From assembly GCF_000023145.1 (NCBI RefSeq), contig NC_012704.1, forward strand, positions 1,550,001 to 1,614,000: a stretch of DNA of 64,000 bases, in the 5' to 3' direction. This DNA is from Corynebacterium kroppenstedtii DSM 44385 (lineage in GTDB: Bacteria; Actinomycetota; Actinomycetes; Mycobacteriales; Mycobacteriaceae). Position 1 is the first letter of the stretch. The number at the start of each line of letters is the position of its first letter. The notes below the pieces were generated by a model that had not been told where the DNA came from, did no database searches, and saw nothing but the letters and a program-made list of their open reading frames with translations. Position numbers and translations under genes: made by a program. Below are positions 27,794 through 37,130 of this stretch, in pieces.

Positions 27794-28939
27794 TTAACGC
27801 CCAACAAACCGGCTACGCAGCCTGGAGAAGAAACCGCCACCCGATTCCCTGTCATTCACGACGGCATCGTCCTTGCGGTGGTTCTTCACTTGCTTCAACA
27901 GCTTCTCGGTCTTGGAATCCAGCTTGGTCGGCACGGCGACACTGACGTGAGCCACCACATTGCCTTTGCGGTCGGACCGAATCCGCGGCATACCCCGGCC
28001 CTCGACGGTGATCGTTTCATCCGGCTGCGTTCCCGGAGCAATATCGAGGGGGAATTCCTCCCCGACCGGGTCCTTCACGGAAATCGAGGTGCCGAGCGCT
28101 GCATCGACCATGGGGACCGACACGCTCAAGTGGAGGTCGTCGCCCTCACGGACGAAAACGCTATCCGGCGCCACGCGAACCTCAACATAGAGATCGCCGG
28201 CTGGTCCGCCACCGGGGCCCACTTCGCCCTGCCCCGAGAGGCGAACACGCATACCGTCGTCAATACCGGCCGGAATATCGACGGTAATGGGGCGACGCTT
28301 CTTCACACGACCATCGCCATCACACTTCGGGCACGGATCTTTAATGATCTCACCAGTACCGCCACACCGGCTGCACTCCCGAACAGTTTGCACATTCCCT
28401 AAGAAGCTGCGCTGTGTTTCGACGACTTCACCTCGGCCTTGGCACGTCGGACACGTCACTGGCGACTGGCCAGACTGAGAACCTTTGCCCTGGCAGGCGT
28501 CGCACAAAATAGCCGTATCGACAGTGACCTCTTTGCGAACACCGGTGTAGCACTCGGCGAGATCGAGCTTCATGCGGACGAGGGCGTCGTTACCAGGGCG
28601 CACGCGCGGTTTCGGACCACGCATTCCAGCGCCCGCACCGCCGAAGAACTGCTCGAAGATATCTCCCAGGCCGCCACCGCCGAAGCCACCTGAGAATCCA
28701 CCTGCACCACCATAATTAGGCTGTGCCTCGGGGTCACCGCCAGCATCAACGATGCTGCGCTTCTGCGGATCGGTCAGCACCTCTTGGGCGATTTTGAGTT
28801 CGTTGAATTTGTCAGCGGCCTCAGCGGAATCATTGACATCGGGGTGATACTTCCGCGCCTTGCGTCGGAAAGCTTTCTTAATGTCCGCGTCAGAAGCATT
28901 TCTGTCGACGCCTAATATTCCGTAATAATCTCGAGCCAC
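27794..28939 (-). CDS. dnaJ: Chaperone protein DnaJ (DnaJ2 type)
   Basis: Hsp40 co-chaperone that stimulates DnaK ATPase and binds unfolded protein. J domain at 1-65 with H32-P33-D34; G/F-rich linker (FSGGFGGGGLGDIFEQFFGG, given as its ends FSGGF and FEQFFGG); a zinc-finger domain with four CxxCxGxG repeats (CDACQGKG, CPTCQGRG, CSRCGGTG, CPKCDGDG); then the C-terminal substrate domain. The hrcA linkage and absence of dnaK/grpE nearby make this the second DnaJ of corynebacteria. GTG start with GGAG upstream. A CIRCE element lies 122-148 bases upstream, so HrcA control of its own promoter is likely. Confidence 0.95.
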   Translation of the reverse strand: MARDYYGILGVDRNASDADIKKAFRRKARKYHPDVNDSAEAADKFNELKIAQEVLTDPQKRSIVDAGGDPEAQPNYGGAGGFSGGFGGGGLGDIFEQFFGGAGAGMRGPKPRVRPGNDALVRMKLDLAECYTGVRKEVTVDTAILCDACQGKGSQSGQSPVTCPTCQGRGEVVETQRSFLGNVQTVRECSRCGGTGEIIKDPCPKCDGDGRVKKRRPITVDIPAGIDDGMRVRLSGQGEVGPGGGPAGDLYVEVRVAPDSVFVREGDDLHLSVSVPMVDAALGTSISVKDPVGEEFPLDIAPGTQPDETITVEGRGMPRIRSDRKGNVVAHVSVAVPTKLDSKTEKLLKQVKNHRKDDAVVNDRESGGGFFSRLRSRFVGR

Positions 28940-29060
28940 AGCTCACGTACTCCTTGTTTACCTACGTCAGTGTTCAGGGGTTAGCTTTATTCACAAATTA
29001 ATAATGGTTAAAAGCAGGGAATCTCGCGATAATAATACGTTCTTCCACTCGTGCTCAGTT

Positions 29061-29087
29061 TTAGCACTCTTGCACTTTGAGTGCTAG
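29061..29087. promoter_or_regulatory. CIRCE element (HrcA operator)
   Basis: TTAGCACTC (29061-29069), nine bases, GAGTGCTAG (29079-29087). This matches the CIRCE consensus TTAGCACTC-N9-GAGTGCTAA at all but the last base. It lies in the gap between hrcA and dnaJ, upstream of dnaJ on the leftward strand, so HrcA should repress a dnaJ-proximal promoter. Confidence 0.92.
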
Positions 29088-29144
29088 TTTTCCGACGGCC
29101 TCTGCCGCGAGTTTTCGCGACCCACTCCGATCGCTCCCCGCTGA

Positions 29145-30167
29145 TCACTCCCCGCGGAGAACGTCACCAACATACTTAGCGACGACGGCAACGTGCGACA
29201 TCGTACCTGGATAATCCATAAATGTTGGCCCGACGACACCTAAGCCACCCAGCCGCTCAGCCGCCCCGCCATACCCAGCAGACACAATCGACGCGCCCCG
29301 GAGCTCTTCGGTTTCGTTCTCCTCACCGATGGACACGTGCACGGACTCCAGATCCCGAGCAGCAGCCAGCAGTTTCAGCACCACCACTTGTTCCTCAAGA
29401 GCCTCCAGCACGGGCCGCAACGCGTTGGATCCCTCCTGAGTACGGGTCAAATTCGACGCCCCGGCAAGAATCAGGCGGTCGGACGGGCGTTCAACAAGGG
29501 TCTCGACAATCACAGTGGCGCACGCAACAATAACGGACCGCAGCTCACGCGGCGCATGAGCCACCAATGATTCCATCGCGTCCGGAGCTTCCGCCAGGGT
29601 CCTGCCGCTCAACGCGCGGTTCACCGCGTCGCGAACGCGCGGAACATCCTCGGTCGGAATTTCCGACGTGACCTCCACATTCCGCTGTTCCACACGTCCC
29701 GTGTCCGTAATTAACACCAAGAGAAGGCGGTGTGGCGTCAGCTGCACGATTTCGCAGTGCTTCACATGGCTGACGGTCAGCGTCGGCACCTGAACCACAG
29801 CAACTTGCCTGGTCAGCTGGGCGAGCAACTGGACGCTGCGTCGTAAAACATCCTCTAAATCAACACCATCTTGGAGGAAGGACAAAATGGCGCGATGCTC
29901 CGCCCTGGACAAAGGCTTAATGTCATGGATCGTGTCGACGAAAGCCCGGTAGCCCTTCTCCGTGGGAATGCGCCCGGAGCTAGCGTGCTGCTGCGTGATA
30001 TAGCCTTCTGCCTCCAACACGCCCATGTCATTGCGGATCGTCGCTGACGAGACGCCCAATTTATGCCGCTCAACCAACGACTTCGAGCCCACGGGTTCCC
30101 GCGACGTAATGTAATCGGTCACGATGGCCCGCAACACCTCAGCACGGCGTTCTTGAGTTCCGGCCAT
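29145..30167 (-). CDS. hrcA: Heat-shock repressor HrcA
   Basis: Winged-helix repressor of heat-shock genes that binds CIRCE and needs GroE for activity. The N-terminal domain (1-70) has [34 protein letters not shown] in parts and [14 protein letters not shown], the strongest HrcA signature. GAF-like and dimerisation regions follow. 340 residues, typical. GGAGG before the ATG at 30167. It precedes dnaJ, with CIRCE between them. The end of the gene, including the stop, is repeated imperfectly right downstream (29129-29156). Confidence 0.95.
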   Translation of the reverse strand: MAGTQERRAEVLRAIVTDYITSREPVGSKSLVERHKLGVSSATIRNDMGVLEAEGYITQQHASSGRIPTEKGYRAFVDTIHDIKPLSRAEHRAILSFLQDGVDLEDVLRRSVQLLAQLTRQVAVVQVPTLTVSHVKHCEIVQLTPHRLLLVLITDTGRVEQRNVEVTSEIPTEDVPRVRDAVNRALSGRTLAEAPDAMESLVAHAPRELRSVIVACATVIVETLVERPSDRLILAGASNLTRTQEGSNALRPVLEALEEQVVVLKLLAAARDLESVHVSIGEENETEELRGASIVSAGYGGAAERLGGLGVVGPTFMDYPGTMSHVAVVAKYVGDVLRGE

Positions 30168-30235
30168 CAGTACCTCCTTATCGTGTCGTCGACCAACCGT
30201 GGCCTTCGTGACAGGCCGCTGGCTCTGAGAGCCCG

Positions 30236-31417
30236 CTAGTCATCTTCACTCACCAGGATATCGGTGATGATCCCATCCGCTAATAAACGCCCACGATTCG
30301 TGACCGCCACCCGACCGCTAGAAGGACGCCACAACAACCCGTCATCAATAAAACGCTGCACGCACGAGGTTGTTGATTCAGGCAGCTGGGATTCCTCGAT
30401 CCCCTCGGCCAACCGCAAGGCCAACATTACGCGCTCCTCATGACGTTCAGAGGGCGACAAGTCCTCAACACCCTTCAAGGCAAGCGCGTCCTCGCTCCCG
30501 CTGATCATCGCCGAGTACCGGGCGGGGTGTTTGACGTTAACAAACCTCTGGTTGCCGATGTGGCCGTGCGCGCCCGGGCCGGCACCCCACCAGTCGCCGT
30601 CGCGCCAATAGACCAAGTTATGGCGGCACTCACCGCCCTGACGCGACCAGTTGGAGACTTCGTACCAGGAGAAACCCTGTCCGCTCAGGGCGTCGTCGAT
30701 AATGTCGTACCGACGGGCCAAGGTGTCCTCATCGGTTTCGATCAGCTCACCATGACGCACTTTGCGGAACATCGCTGTCCCCCGCTCGATAATCAGCGAA
30801 TAGGCCGAGACATGATCAACATCAGCGCTGAGAACCGCATCGACCGAGCGCTTGACATCATCGTCCACTTCCCCGGGCGTGCCATAAATAAGGTCAAGGT
30901 TGACGTGCTCGAAACCCGCCCGGCGCGCCTCCTGAGCAGCGGCCACCGGCCTGCCGGGGGTGTGACGCCTGTCCAACACCCGAAGCACTTTTTCCGACGC
31001 CGACTGCATCCCTAAGCTCACCCGGGTGAACCCGGCCTCACGCAGTCCTGAGAAGAACTCTGGCGAGGTGGATTCCGGGTTGGCCTCCGTCGTTACCTCT
31101 GCACCTGGGCTCAAACCCATCGACGAGCGCACGGCGTTGAGTGCCCGCGTTAACCCCTCTGCCCCCACCAGGGATGGTGTTCCCCCGCCGACGAACACCG
31201 TATCGGCTGGTGGCAGGTGGTAGCGCTCGGCAGCTCGGGAGAGTTCACGCTCGACGGCATCGAGGTACTGGAGGACGGGCGAGGGTGCGTCGTCTTGAAC
31301 ACCCAATTCCCGCGGCGTGTAGGTGTTGAAATCGCAGTAGCCGCAGCGTGTCACGCAAAAAGGGACGTGGATATAAACCCCGAAAGAATCCTTCTTCTCA
31401 GGAGGCAAAGTGGCCAC
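30236..31417 (-). CDS. hemW: HemW-type radical SAM protein (heme chaperone)
   Basis: HemN-like radical SAM protein. HemW is now viewed as a heme chaperone, not coproporphyrinogen III dehydrogenase. The cluster motif is [14 protein letters not shown] (CxxxCxxC), followed by [19 protein letters not shown]-like [13 protein letters not shown] and [16 protein letters not shown]. The start is uncertain: the frame is open to 31465, deep inside the upstream gene. I chose GTG 31417 (VATLPPEKK), 393 residues; a TTG three codons on (31408) has better spacing from AAGG. Either overlaps the preceding gene's end slightly. Order hrcA - hemW - hypothetical - fadD matches corynebacteria. Confidence 0.9.
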   Translation of the reverse strand: MATLPPEKKDSFGVYIHVPFCVTRCGYCDFNTYTPRELGVQDDAPSPVLQYLDAVERELSRAAERYHLPPADTVFVGGGTPSLVGAEGLTRALNAVRSSMGLSPGAEVTTEANPESTSPEFFSGLREAGFTRVSLGMQSASEKVLRVLDRRHTPGRPVAAAQEARRAGFEHVNLDLIYGTPGEVDDDVKRSVDAVLSADVDHVSAYSLIIERGTAMFRKVRHGELIETDEDTLARRYDIIDDALSGQGFSWYEVSNWSRQGGECRHNLVYWRDGDWWGAGPGAHGHIGNQRFVNVKHPARYSAMISGSEDALALKGVEDLSPSERHEERVMLALRLAEGIEESQLPESTTSCVQRFIDDGLLWRPSSGRVAVTNRGRLLADGIITDILVSEDD

Positions 31418-32111
31418 CTTGGCGGCGCGACGCCACACTCGCCACGATACGGTCCACCCGCGCACGCTCCTCCAAGAATGGCGGCGGGCAGGTTCCCCGC
31501 ATCATCCGGGTAAACGGCGGATACGGCCAGGCCACGGTGTTCTTCCACGCGTCAATGGCACTGACTACATGGTCGTAGGCTCGCGCGAAAACGATCGACA
31601 AATTGGTTGACGAGGCATCATCCACGGCTAGGTTCGTCTGGTACTCCACCCAGCTGGCCACATCGGCGCACAGTCCCGACGCGGTCTCTGTGCGGCTCGT
31701 CAACGCGGTGCTCACCGCGTCCGCGTCCACCACCGTCGGGATGGGAAAGCGTTGAGCCAGCGATTCCGCGGTGACTTTGAGCGGCTCATTCGGCAGACCC
31801 GTCATCGGGCGACCAGAGCGTTCACGCGCCCCCGGCCCCGCCGAGAGCACCCCACTTTTTAGTCCCGACGTCAGAGCGCGGCGGATTCCGTCGAGTTCGG
31901 GTACCACGCTGCGAATATCCTCGCGGGCCTCGCGGATAATGACGTCACATTCTTCCAGGCAATCGTCGGCAAGATCTGCATCCCAATCAGCCAGGGCTTC
32001 ACCGATGTTATCGATATAGGTGGCGACCTCGTCACCAATATCGGAGACCTCCTGAGTGAGCTCGCGAAGCCTTTCCGTGGCGCTACACCGAGCGGGAGAC
32101 TCTTCAAGCAC
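31398..32111 (-). CDS. Conserved corynebacterial protein of unknown function
   Basis: A 237-residue, probably helical cytoplasmic protein I recognise only by position: a hypothetical gene between hemW and fadD occurs in C. glutamicum too. The first 75 residues look like amphipathic helices (LRELTQEVSDIGDEVATYI), then a linker with PMTGLPNEP, then more helices up to PYPPFTRMMRGTCPPPFLEER, a Pro-rich segment that may be its most conserved part. I chose the GTG at 32111 because GAGGAG sits at ideal distance; the frame opens five codons earlier. Its end overlaps the start of hemW. Confidence 0.72.
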   Translation of the reverse strand: MLEESPARCSATERLRELTQEVSDIGDEVATYIDNIGEALADWDADLADDCLEECDVIIREAREDIRSVVPELDGIRRALTSGLKSGVLSAGPGARERSGRPMTGLPNEPLKVTAESLAQRFPIPTVVDADAVSTALTSRTETASGLCADVASWVEYQTNLAVDDASSTNLSIVFARAYDHVVSAIDAWKNTVAWPYPPFTRMMRGTCPPPFLEERARVDRIVASVASRRQGGHFAS

Positions 32112-32282
32112 AGGCGAACTCCTCACAGAATCGACCGAACCAGGCGATGGGAGCAGGAGAAATCATGTCGGAAATGGGTGCTTCCGGACGATTGATCACT
32201 CTGCACAACCGGTATCAAATAGGGACGGGGATAACCATAAGGCAGCGGAGAGCCCATTGCACTGCGGCGCGCCGAGTGGTGG

Positions 32283-34115
32283 TTACTTCTGATACAGGTT
32301 CGCAATATCCCGAGCGAAGTGTTGCATCACCACATCCCGCTTGACCTTCAAGGTCGCGGTCAGTTCGCCCTCTTCCTCGGTGAAATCGCGGTCGAGAATA
32401 TGGAACTTCTTGACGGCCTCCGCGTGCGACACCGTGCTGTTGGCGTCGTTAATGGCGTCCTGGATCTCTGCCCGCAACACCGGATTGGCGTGCAACTCGC
32501 GGTTGCTCACATTGTCATTAACACCGTGGTCGCGCTTCCACTTCTCCAGGGCGACCTCGTCGAGCGTGACGAGGCACCCGATGAACGGCTGACCATCGCC
32601 GACGAGCATCACTTGGCTTATCAACGGGTGCGTGCGCATGCGATCTTCCAACGGGCCAGGCGACACATTCTTGCCGCCCGCAGTCACCAGCAATTCCTTC
32701 TTCCGGCCGGTGATCTTGAGATGCCCGGAATCGAGGATCTCGCCTAGGTCGCCAGTGTGGAAGTAGCCATCGTCATCGAAGCATTCCTTGGTTGCTTCCT
32801 CGTTATTCCAGTAGCCATCGAAAATGATGGGGCCCTTTAGGCAGACTTCTCCGTCGTCGGAAATGCGGGCTGAGCAGCCGCCGGACGGGCGCCCCACGGT
32901 TCCGATGATGTTGTCGTCGTAGTTGACACAGAATGCGGCGGTGGATTCCGTCAGACCGTAGCCTTCGTACACGGTGGTTCCGATGCCACGGAAGAAGTGG
33001 AGGAGCTCGGGGTTCATGGCTGAGCCGCCAGAGATGCCATATTGCACTGCCCCGCCCATGGCGGCGCGCACCTTGCGGTAAATGAGTCGGTCGTAGAGGG
33101 CTCGACGCCATTTCAGGACTCGCGATGGACCTTCCTCATCTAAAGCCTTCGAGTACTGAATAGCTGTCGCCTCAGCGCGCGAGAACAATAGCGCCCCTAA
33201 TGGGCCTTTACTCTTCGCTTGAGCCTGCACACCATTACGGACTTTTTCGAAGACTCGCGGGACGCCAAGGATCATATTCGGCTGCGCGCGCTGGAATTCG
33301 ATGCTGATCGTGGAAAAGTCAGACCAGTGAGATTGCTGTGCCCCACCGATAGCCATTGCCAAAGAAATGGCCCGCGCAAAAACGTGCGCTAGCGGGAGGA
33401 ACGTAATGTACCGCATGCCAGGCCGGGCGATCGTCCGGGCGATGTTGTGGGTCAACAGAGAACGCGCTTCGCCTAGCCAGTTAGCGTGAGTGAGCCGGCA
33501 CCCCTTTGGCCGGCCCGTGGTACCGGAGGTGTACACCAGGCTCGCTAAGTCAGAGGATTTCGTTGCATGAATCCGCTCCCAGACGGCATCATCGGACACA
33601 TCGCGACCTTCAAAAGCAAGAGTATCCAAGGCTGAGGAATTAAATTCCAGAATGCGTCGAAGTTTAGTTGGGGAACCTTTCAAGCGCGGTTTTCCGTCGC
33701 TATCCAATTCCAAGAACCGCATAAGTTCGGTGTGCTCACGAGTTTCCGTAATCGCGAAAACGGTTCCTGAATCCTCGATAATCCATTGAATCTGGCTTGC
33801 CGACGACGAACCATAAATCGGAACAGTCACCGCCCCCGCAGCCCAGATGGCGAAATCCATGACTGTCCACTCGTATCGCGTTTCCGACAGCAATGCGACA
33901 CGATCGCCGTGCTCGACGCCGTTGGCAATCAGCCCCTTCGCCACAGCCATAACCTCGGCAATGAACTCTTCCGACGTCACACTGACCCACTCAAAATTCT
34001 TGGGGCGAGTGAATAACGCCAGCTTGGGGCGTCGTTTATTATTGTCCAGAACTGCGGTCAAACAGGTTTCATTCTCGCCCACTGAGTAGAGAGCCTTGGT
34101 CGAGCTTTCTTGCAT
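32283..34115 (-). CDS. fadD: Long-chain fatty-acid-CoA ligase (FadD15 type)
   Basis: AMP-forming acyl-CoA synthetase activating long-chain fatty acids for lipid synthesis or breakdown. Motifs: P-loop-like LVYTSGTTGRPKGC (about 200), GYGLTESTA, the A8 region YFHTGDLGEILDSGHLKITGRKKELLVTAGG (parts: FHTGDLG and ITGRKKELLVTAGG) and LKVKRDVV near the end. 610 residues. Position next to malQ and hemW matches fadD15 of corynebacteria and mycobacteria. GGAGG upstream of the ATG at 34115. It is divergent from malQ across a 235-base region with clear repeats. Confidence 0.93.
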   Translation of the reverse strand: MQESSTKALYSVGENETCLTAVLDNNKRRPKLALFTRPKNFEWVSVTSEEFIAEVMAVAKGLIANGVEHGDRVALLSETRYEWTVMDFAIWAAGAVTVPIYGSSSASQIQWIIEDSGTVFAITETREHTELMRFLELDSDGKPRLKGSPTKLRRILEFNSSALDTLAFEGRDVSDDAVWERIHATKSSDLASLVYTSGTTGRPKGCRLTHANWLGEARSLLTHNIARTIARPGMRYITFLPLAHVFARAISLAMAIGGAQQSHWSDFSTISIEFQRAQPNMILGVPRVFEKVRNGVQAQAKSKGPLGALLFSRAEATAIQYSKALDEEGPSRVLKWRRALYDRLIYRKVRAAMGGAVQYGISGGSAMNPELLHFFRGIGTTVYEGYGLTESTAAFCVNYDDNIIGTVGRPSGGCSARISDDGEVCLKGPIIFDGYWNNEEATKECFDDDGYFHTGDLGEILDSGHLKITGRKKELLVTAGGKNVSPGPLEDRMRTHPLISQVMLVGDGQPFIGCLVTLDEVALEKWKRDHGVNDNVSNRELHANPVLRAEIQDAINDANSTVSHAEAVKKFHILDRDFTEEEGELTATLKVKRDVVMQHFARDIANLYQK

Positions 34116-34149
34116 TGTTCAATAACCTCCGAATACCTGGCTGTGTGAC

Positions 34150-34234
34150 CTACGCTACTTTTGTGATTGGTGAATAATCTACGCTATTCCTCCCACTCAA
34201 TGTGGGGGATCAAATAATTAATGCTATCCCCCAC
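34150..34234. promoter_or_regulatory. Repeats in the fadD-malQ divergent promoter region
   Basis: Two structures lie in the fadD-malQ gap. CTACGCTA occurs twice as a direct repeat (34150-34157 and 34179-34186). A perfect nine-base inverted repeat, GTGGGGGAT (34202-34210) and ATCCCCCAC (34226-34234), flanks a 15-base AT-rich spacer. The second is well suited as an operator for a dimeric regulator; it could also fold as a hairpin in the malQ-direction transcript. Confidence 0.5.
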
Positions 34235-34350
34235 CACATCCAGGCCACCACCCCCACAAGCAGCACTCATTTTCCCGACGGCCGCCATTAACCCCCGCCA
34301 GGTCCCCACGCGAGCCTGTTCAGACATCATCTTTCTGCAAGAATGGCCCC

Positions 34351-36573
34351 GTGACCTACTCAGAAAAACTCCGCTCCCTCAGCGCACACTGTGGCGTTGC
34401 AACGTCCTATACCGACTATCGCGGCTCCCACGTGGACGTCGCCGACGAAACACTCGAGGACACCCTGCACGCCCTTGGCCTGAGTTTTTCCCACGACGAC
34501 GCCGGCATCGATGCAGCTAGCCAATACTTTTACACCAAAGAAGCCACCCGCTCCCTTCCCCCCACTATTATTGGAGTCGAAGGCGAGGACGTCACCTTCC
34601 CCGTTCACGTTATCGACGGCGAGCCCGTGGACGTCTGGGTAGTCACCGAAGACGGACAACGATATGACTGCCACCAAATTGAGGATCTCACCCCCGCGAG
34701 ACACGTCGATTATCCCGTTGACCATGCTGGGGAGCCACTTACGGATAGTGAATCCGAGTCAGGCGCGGCCGCTCATGCTCCCGGTGCGGCGAGCTACGGG
34801 CAGGCGTCATTTACTCTCCCGAAAGACCTGCCACTGGGATGGCACACCATTTATGCGTCCTCCCCCACACGCGGCCAGGCAGAAACGACGCTCGTTATTA
34901 TGCCCGCCCGCCTCTCTGCCGCCGACGACCTCGTCGCTCATCCCCAAGCGGGCTTGATGGCGCAGCTGTATTCAGTTCGCGATTCCGGGGCCTGGGGAAT
35001 TGGGGATTTCTACACCCTGGGTACGCTCGCCCGCCATGCTGCAGAGCAGGGGAGCTCGTTTATCCTCACTAACCCACTTCACGCTGCGGAACCTGCTCCG
35101 CCGGTGGAGGATTCCCCGTACCTTCCCACAACGCGTCGCTATATCAACCCGATTTATATTCGTCCCGGCGCGATCCCTGAGGCCGCTCACCTCCCCGACG
35201 ACGCCGCCGAGGCTCTGCAGGAACGGGGTCGTCGTCATTACCCAGAGAACACGTCGTCGGCCTATATCAACCGGAACCCTATTTACGCCGACAAGTTGCT
35301 GAGCTTGAAAGACATTTACGACGTCGAACGGTCGGCGACGCGGCAACACGCGTTCGATACCTTTGTTGAGCATGAGGGCGAGGGCCTCACCCACTTTGCA
35401 CAATGGTGCGCTGACCAGGCAGAACCGTGGTGGCGTGAAAAGCTCGGCCATGGCGAGGACGACGATTCGTTCCCTCCCAGCGACTATTGGGTTGGCTTTT
35501 ACCAGTGGCTCCAGTGGATCGTCGACGAGCAGCTGGAAGCAGCCGACGTGACCGCACGTGATAGCGGAATGAGTCTCGGGCTGATGGCTGATCTCGCGGT
35601 GGGAGTCCACCCGGGTGGATCGGACGCGGAAGCGCTGGCCCCCTACCTAGCACCCGATTGTTCGGTAGGCGCACCGCCCGATGGGTATAACCAAGTGGGT
35701 CAGGACTGGTCCCAACCCCCGTGGCACCCGTGGAAGCTAGCGGAAGCAGGGTATCGCCCGTGGCGTGACCTGTTGCGCACTGTCCTCCGCCACGCCGGAG
35801 GTATCCGGGTTGACCACATCTTGGGGCTCTTTCGCCTGTGGTGGATACACCGCCCTGTACCTGGAGAGGCAGCTGATCCCCGCGCCGGGACGTACGTGAA
35901 CTACGACCACGCGGCGATGGTGGGCATTCTTGCGCTGGAGGCGGAACGCGCCGGTGCCGTCGTCGTCGGTGAAGATCTCGGCACATTCGAGCCGTGGGTT
36001 CAAGACTATTTGCAATCGCGCGGCATCATGGGGACGTCGATTCTCTGGTTTGAAAATGACGACGATGCGCCGCGTCACTCCGAGAATTATCGACGCTTGT
36101 GCTTGGCGTCGGTCACGACTCATGATTTGCCCCCGACCGCCGGATACTTAGACGGCGAGCACGTGACGCTGCGCCAGAAGCTGGGAATATTGACGTCGGA
36201 TCCGGAAGAAGAGGATGCGAACGACCTGGAGTGGCAGAACCGCGTTCTTGACACGGTGCGCGAGCACGGTGACTTCGACGGGACTCCTGCCGACGTGTCC
36301 TACAACGGGCTGGCGCGGGATGAACGGCCAGATTCGTCGGCCATTATTGCTGGGCTTCACAAATTCCTGGCGGAGTCGCCCGCGGCGCTGACCTGCACGA
36401 GTTTGGTCGACATTGTTCACGATCGGCGAGTACAGAACCAGCCGGGAACCACGGCTGATATCTACCCCAACTGGAGGGTTCCGTTGTGCGATGGTGATGG
36501 GAATGCAGTGGTGCTGGAGGACCTATTTAGGTCCGATGAGTGGGCGCAGCCCTATTTCCACTCGCGGCGGTGA
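34351..36573 (+). CDS. malQ: 4-alpha-glucanotransferase (amylomaltase)
   Basis: GH77 disproportionating enzyme that transfers glucan chains in maltose, maltodextrin and glycogen metabolism. Catalytic motifs are intact: GLMADLAVGVHPGGSD (nucleophile Asp), VVGEDLGTFEP (acid/base Glu) and THDLPPTAGY (third Asp), with RVDHILGLFRLWW. The 740-residue length reflects the extra N-terminal domains (1-185) seen in actinobacterial MalQ. The GTG at 34351 has no ribosome binding site; AAGAAT at 34339-34344 could be a -10 for a nearly leaderless transcript. The end lies 6 bases from the converging 26-residue membrane protein gene. Confidence 0.93.
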   Translation: MTYSEKLRSLSAHCGVATSYTDYRGSHVDVADETLEDTLHALGLSFSHDDAGIDAASQYFYTKEATRSLPPTIIGVEGEDVTFPVHVIDGEPVDVWVVTEDGQRYDCHQIEDLTPARHVDYPVDHAGEPLTDSESESGAAAHAPGAASYGQASFTLPKDLPLGWHTIYASSPTRGQAETTLVIMPARLSAADDLVAHPQAGLMAQLYSVRDSGAWGIGDFYTLGTLARHAAEQGSSFILTNPLHAAEPAPPVEDSPYLPTTRRYINPIYIRPGAIPEAAHLPDDAAEALQERGRRHYPENTSSAYINRNPIYADKLLSLKDIYDVERSATRQHAFDTFVEHEGEGLTHFAQWCADQAEPWWREKLGHGEDDDSFPPSDYWVGFYQWLQWIVDEQLEAADVTARDSGMSLGLMADLAVGVHPGGSDAEALAPYLAPDCSVGAPPDGYNQVGQDWSQPPWHPWKLAEAGYRPWRDLLRTVLRHAGGIRVDHILGLFRLWWIHRPVPGEAADPRAGTYVNYDHAAMVGILALEAERAGAVVVGEDLGTFEPWVQDYLQSRGIMGTSILWFENDDDAPRHSENYRRLCLASVTTHDLPPTAGYLDGEHVTLRQKLGILTSDPEEEDANDLEWQNRVLDTVREHGDFDGTPADVSYNGLARDERPDSSAIIAGLHKFLAESPAALTCTSLVDIVHDRRVQNQPGTTADIYPNWRVPLCDGDGNAVVLEDLFRSDEWAQPYFHSRR

Positions 36574-36579
36574 CGCGCA

Positions 36580-36660
36580 CTAGAAATGCGCCACGAGGTA
36601 GGCGACCACGATAACCGCGATGAGGAGAAAGAGGAAGTTTCTCACCTGGGAATTCTTCAC
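36580..36660 (-). CDS. 26-residue single-pass membrane protein
   Basis: A tiny gene below usual calling limits: GTG start, 26 residues, VKNSQVRNFLFLLIAVIVVA then YLVAHF. A charged start (K2, R7) precedes one hydrophobic helix. Support is unusually good for its size: GGAGG lies 5 bases before the GTG, and the start overlaps the stop of the upstream gene as GTGA, the same coupling used by larger gene pairs here. It follows a 109-residue single-helix protein, so the two may form a small membrane complex (inference). Function unknown. Confidence 0.7.
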   Translation of the reverse strand: MKNSQVRNFLFLLIAVIVVAYLVAHF

Positions 36661-36986
36661 GAGTCCTCCTTCCCATCATCGCCGTCCGCTGTCAGGTTGC
36701 GATCGTTAATTGCATTCTCGATCGGTATACCGACCTTATCAACAAGGTGAAGAATGGCCCACGCCACACCCATCGACACAACGACGACAATCGGTATAAC
36801 GATGGGAGCTTGGCCCCACACGGATAAAGAGATAATCCATTGCTCTGCCGAATTCCATGCATCCGCAATGGACTGAGACAACGACGAAGGGGCCGAGGAA
36901 ACGAGCGCGGTGCCGTGTATAGCAGCGCCATGCACGTCCGCCGATGCTGCACCGGATAAAGCTAAGACATCAGGATGGATCACCAT
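36657..36986 (-). CDS. Small single-helix membrane protein, unknown function
   Basis: A 109-residue protein with one confident membrane helix (about 61-83; PIVIPIVVVVSMGVAWAILH), an Ala/Ser-rich N-terminal region that may lie outside, and a short acidic cytoplasmic tail ending in DGDDGKEDS. I do not recognise a family. ATG at 36986; a GGAGG lies about 15 bases upstream. Its stop overlaps the start of the 26-residue protein, so they form a two-gene unit on the strand opposite malQ and the phytoene synthase-like gene. Confidence 0.6.
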   Translation of the reverse strand: MVIHPDVLALSGAASADVHGAAIHGTALVSSAPSSLSQSIADAWNSAEQWIISLSVWGQAPIVIPIVVVVSMGVAWAILHLVDKVGIPIENAINDRNLTADGDDGKEDS

Positions 36987-37130
36987 GGCACGATCCCCGC
37001 TCCTCCTCGATACAGTTTCTTGGTCACGTTCTCAGTCAAAGGACCTTCGGCCAGACGGCTCCTATTATGCACGCCTTCGACGCTCGGTAAGGCCTCAAGC
37101 CTCCTGCCATAAACGTGATTGAATGGTTCT

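Noticed and set aside
34972..35986. Long leftward frames of about 200 residues
   Set aside because: Reverse-strand shadows of malQ with no recognisable motifs.
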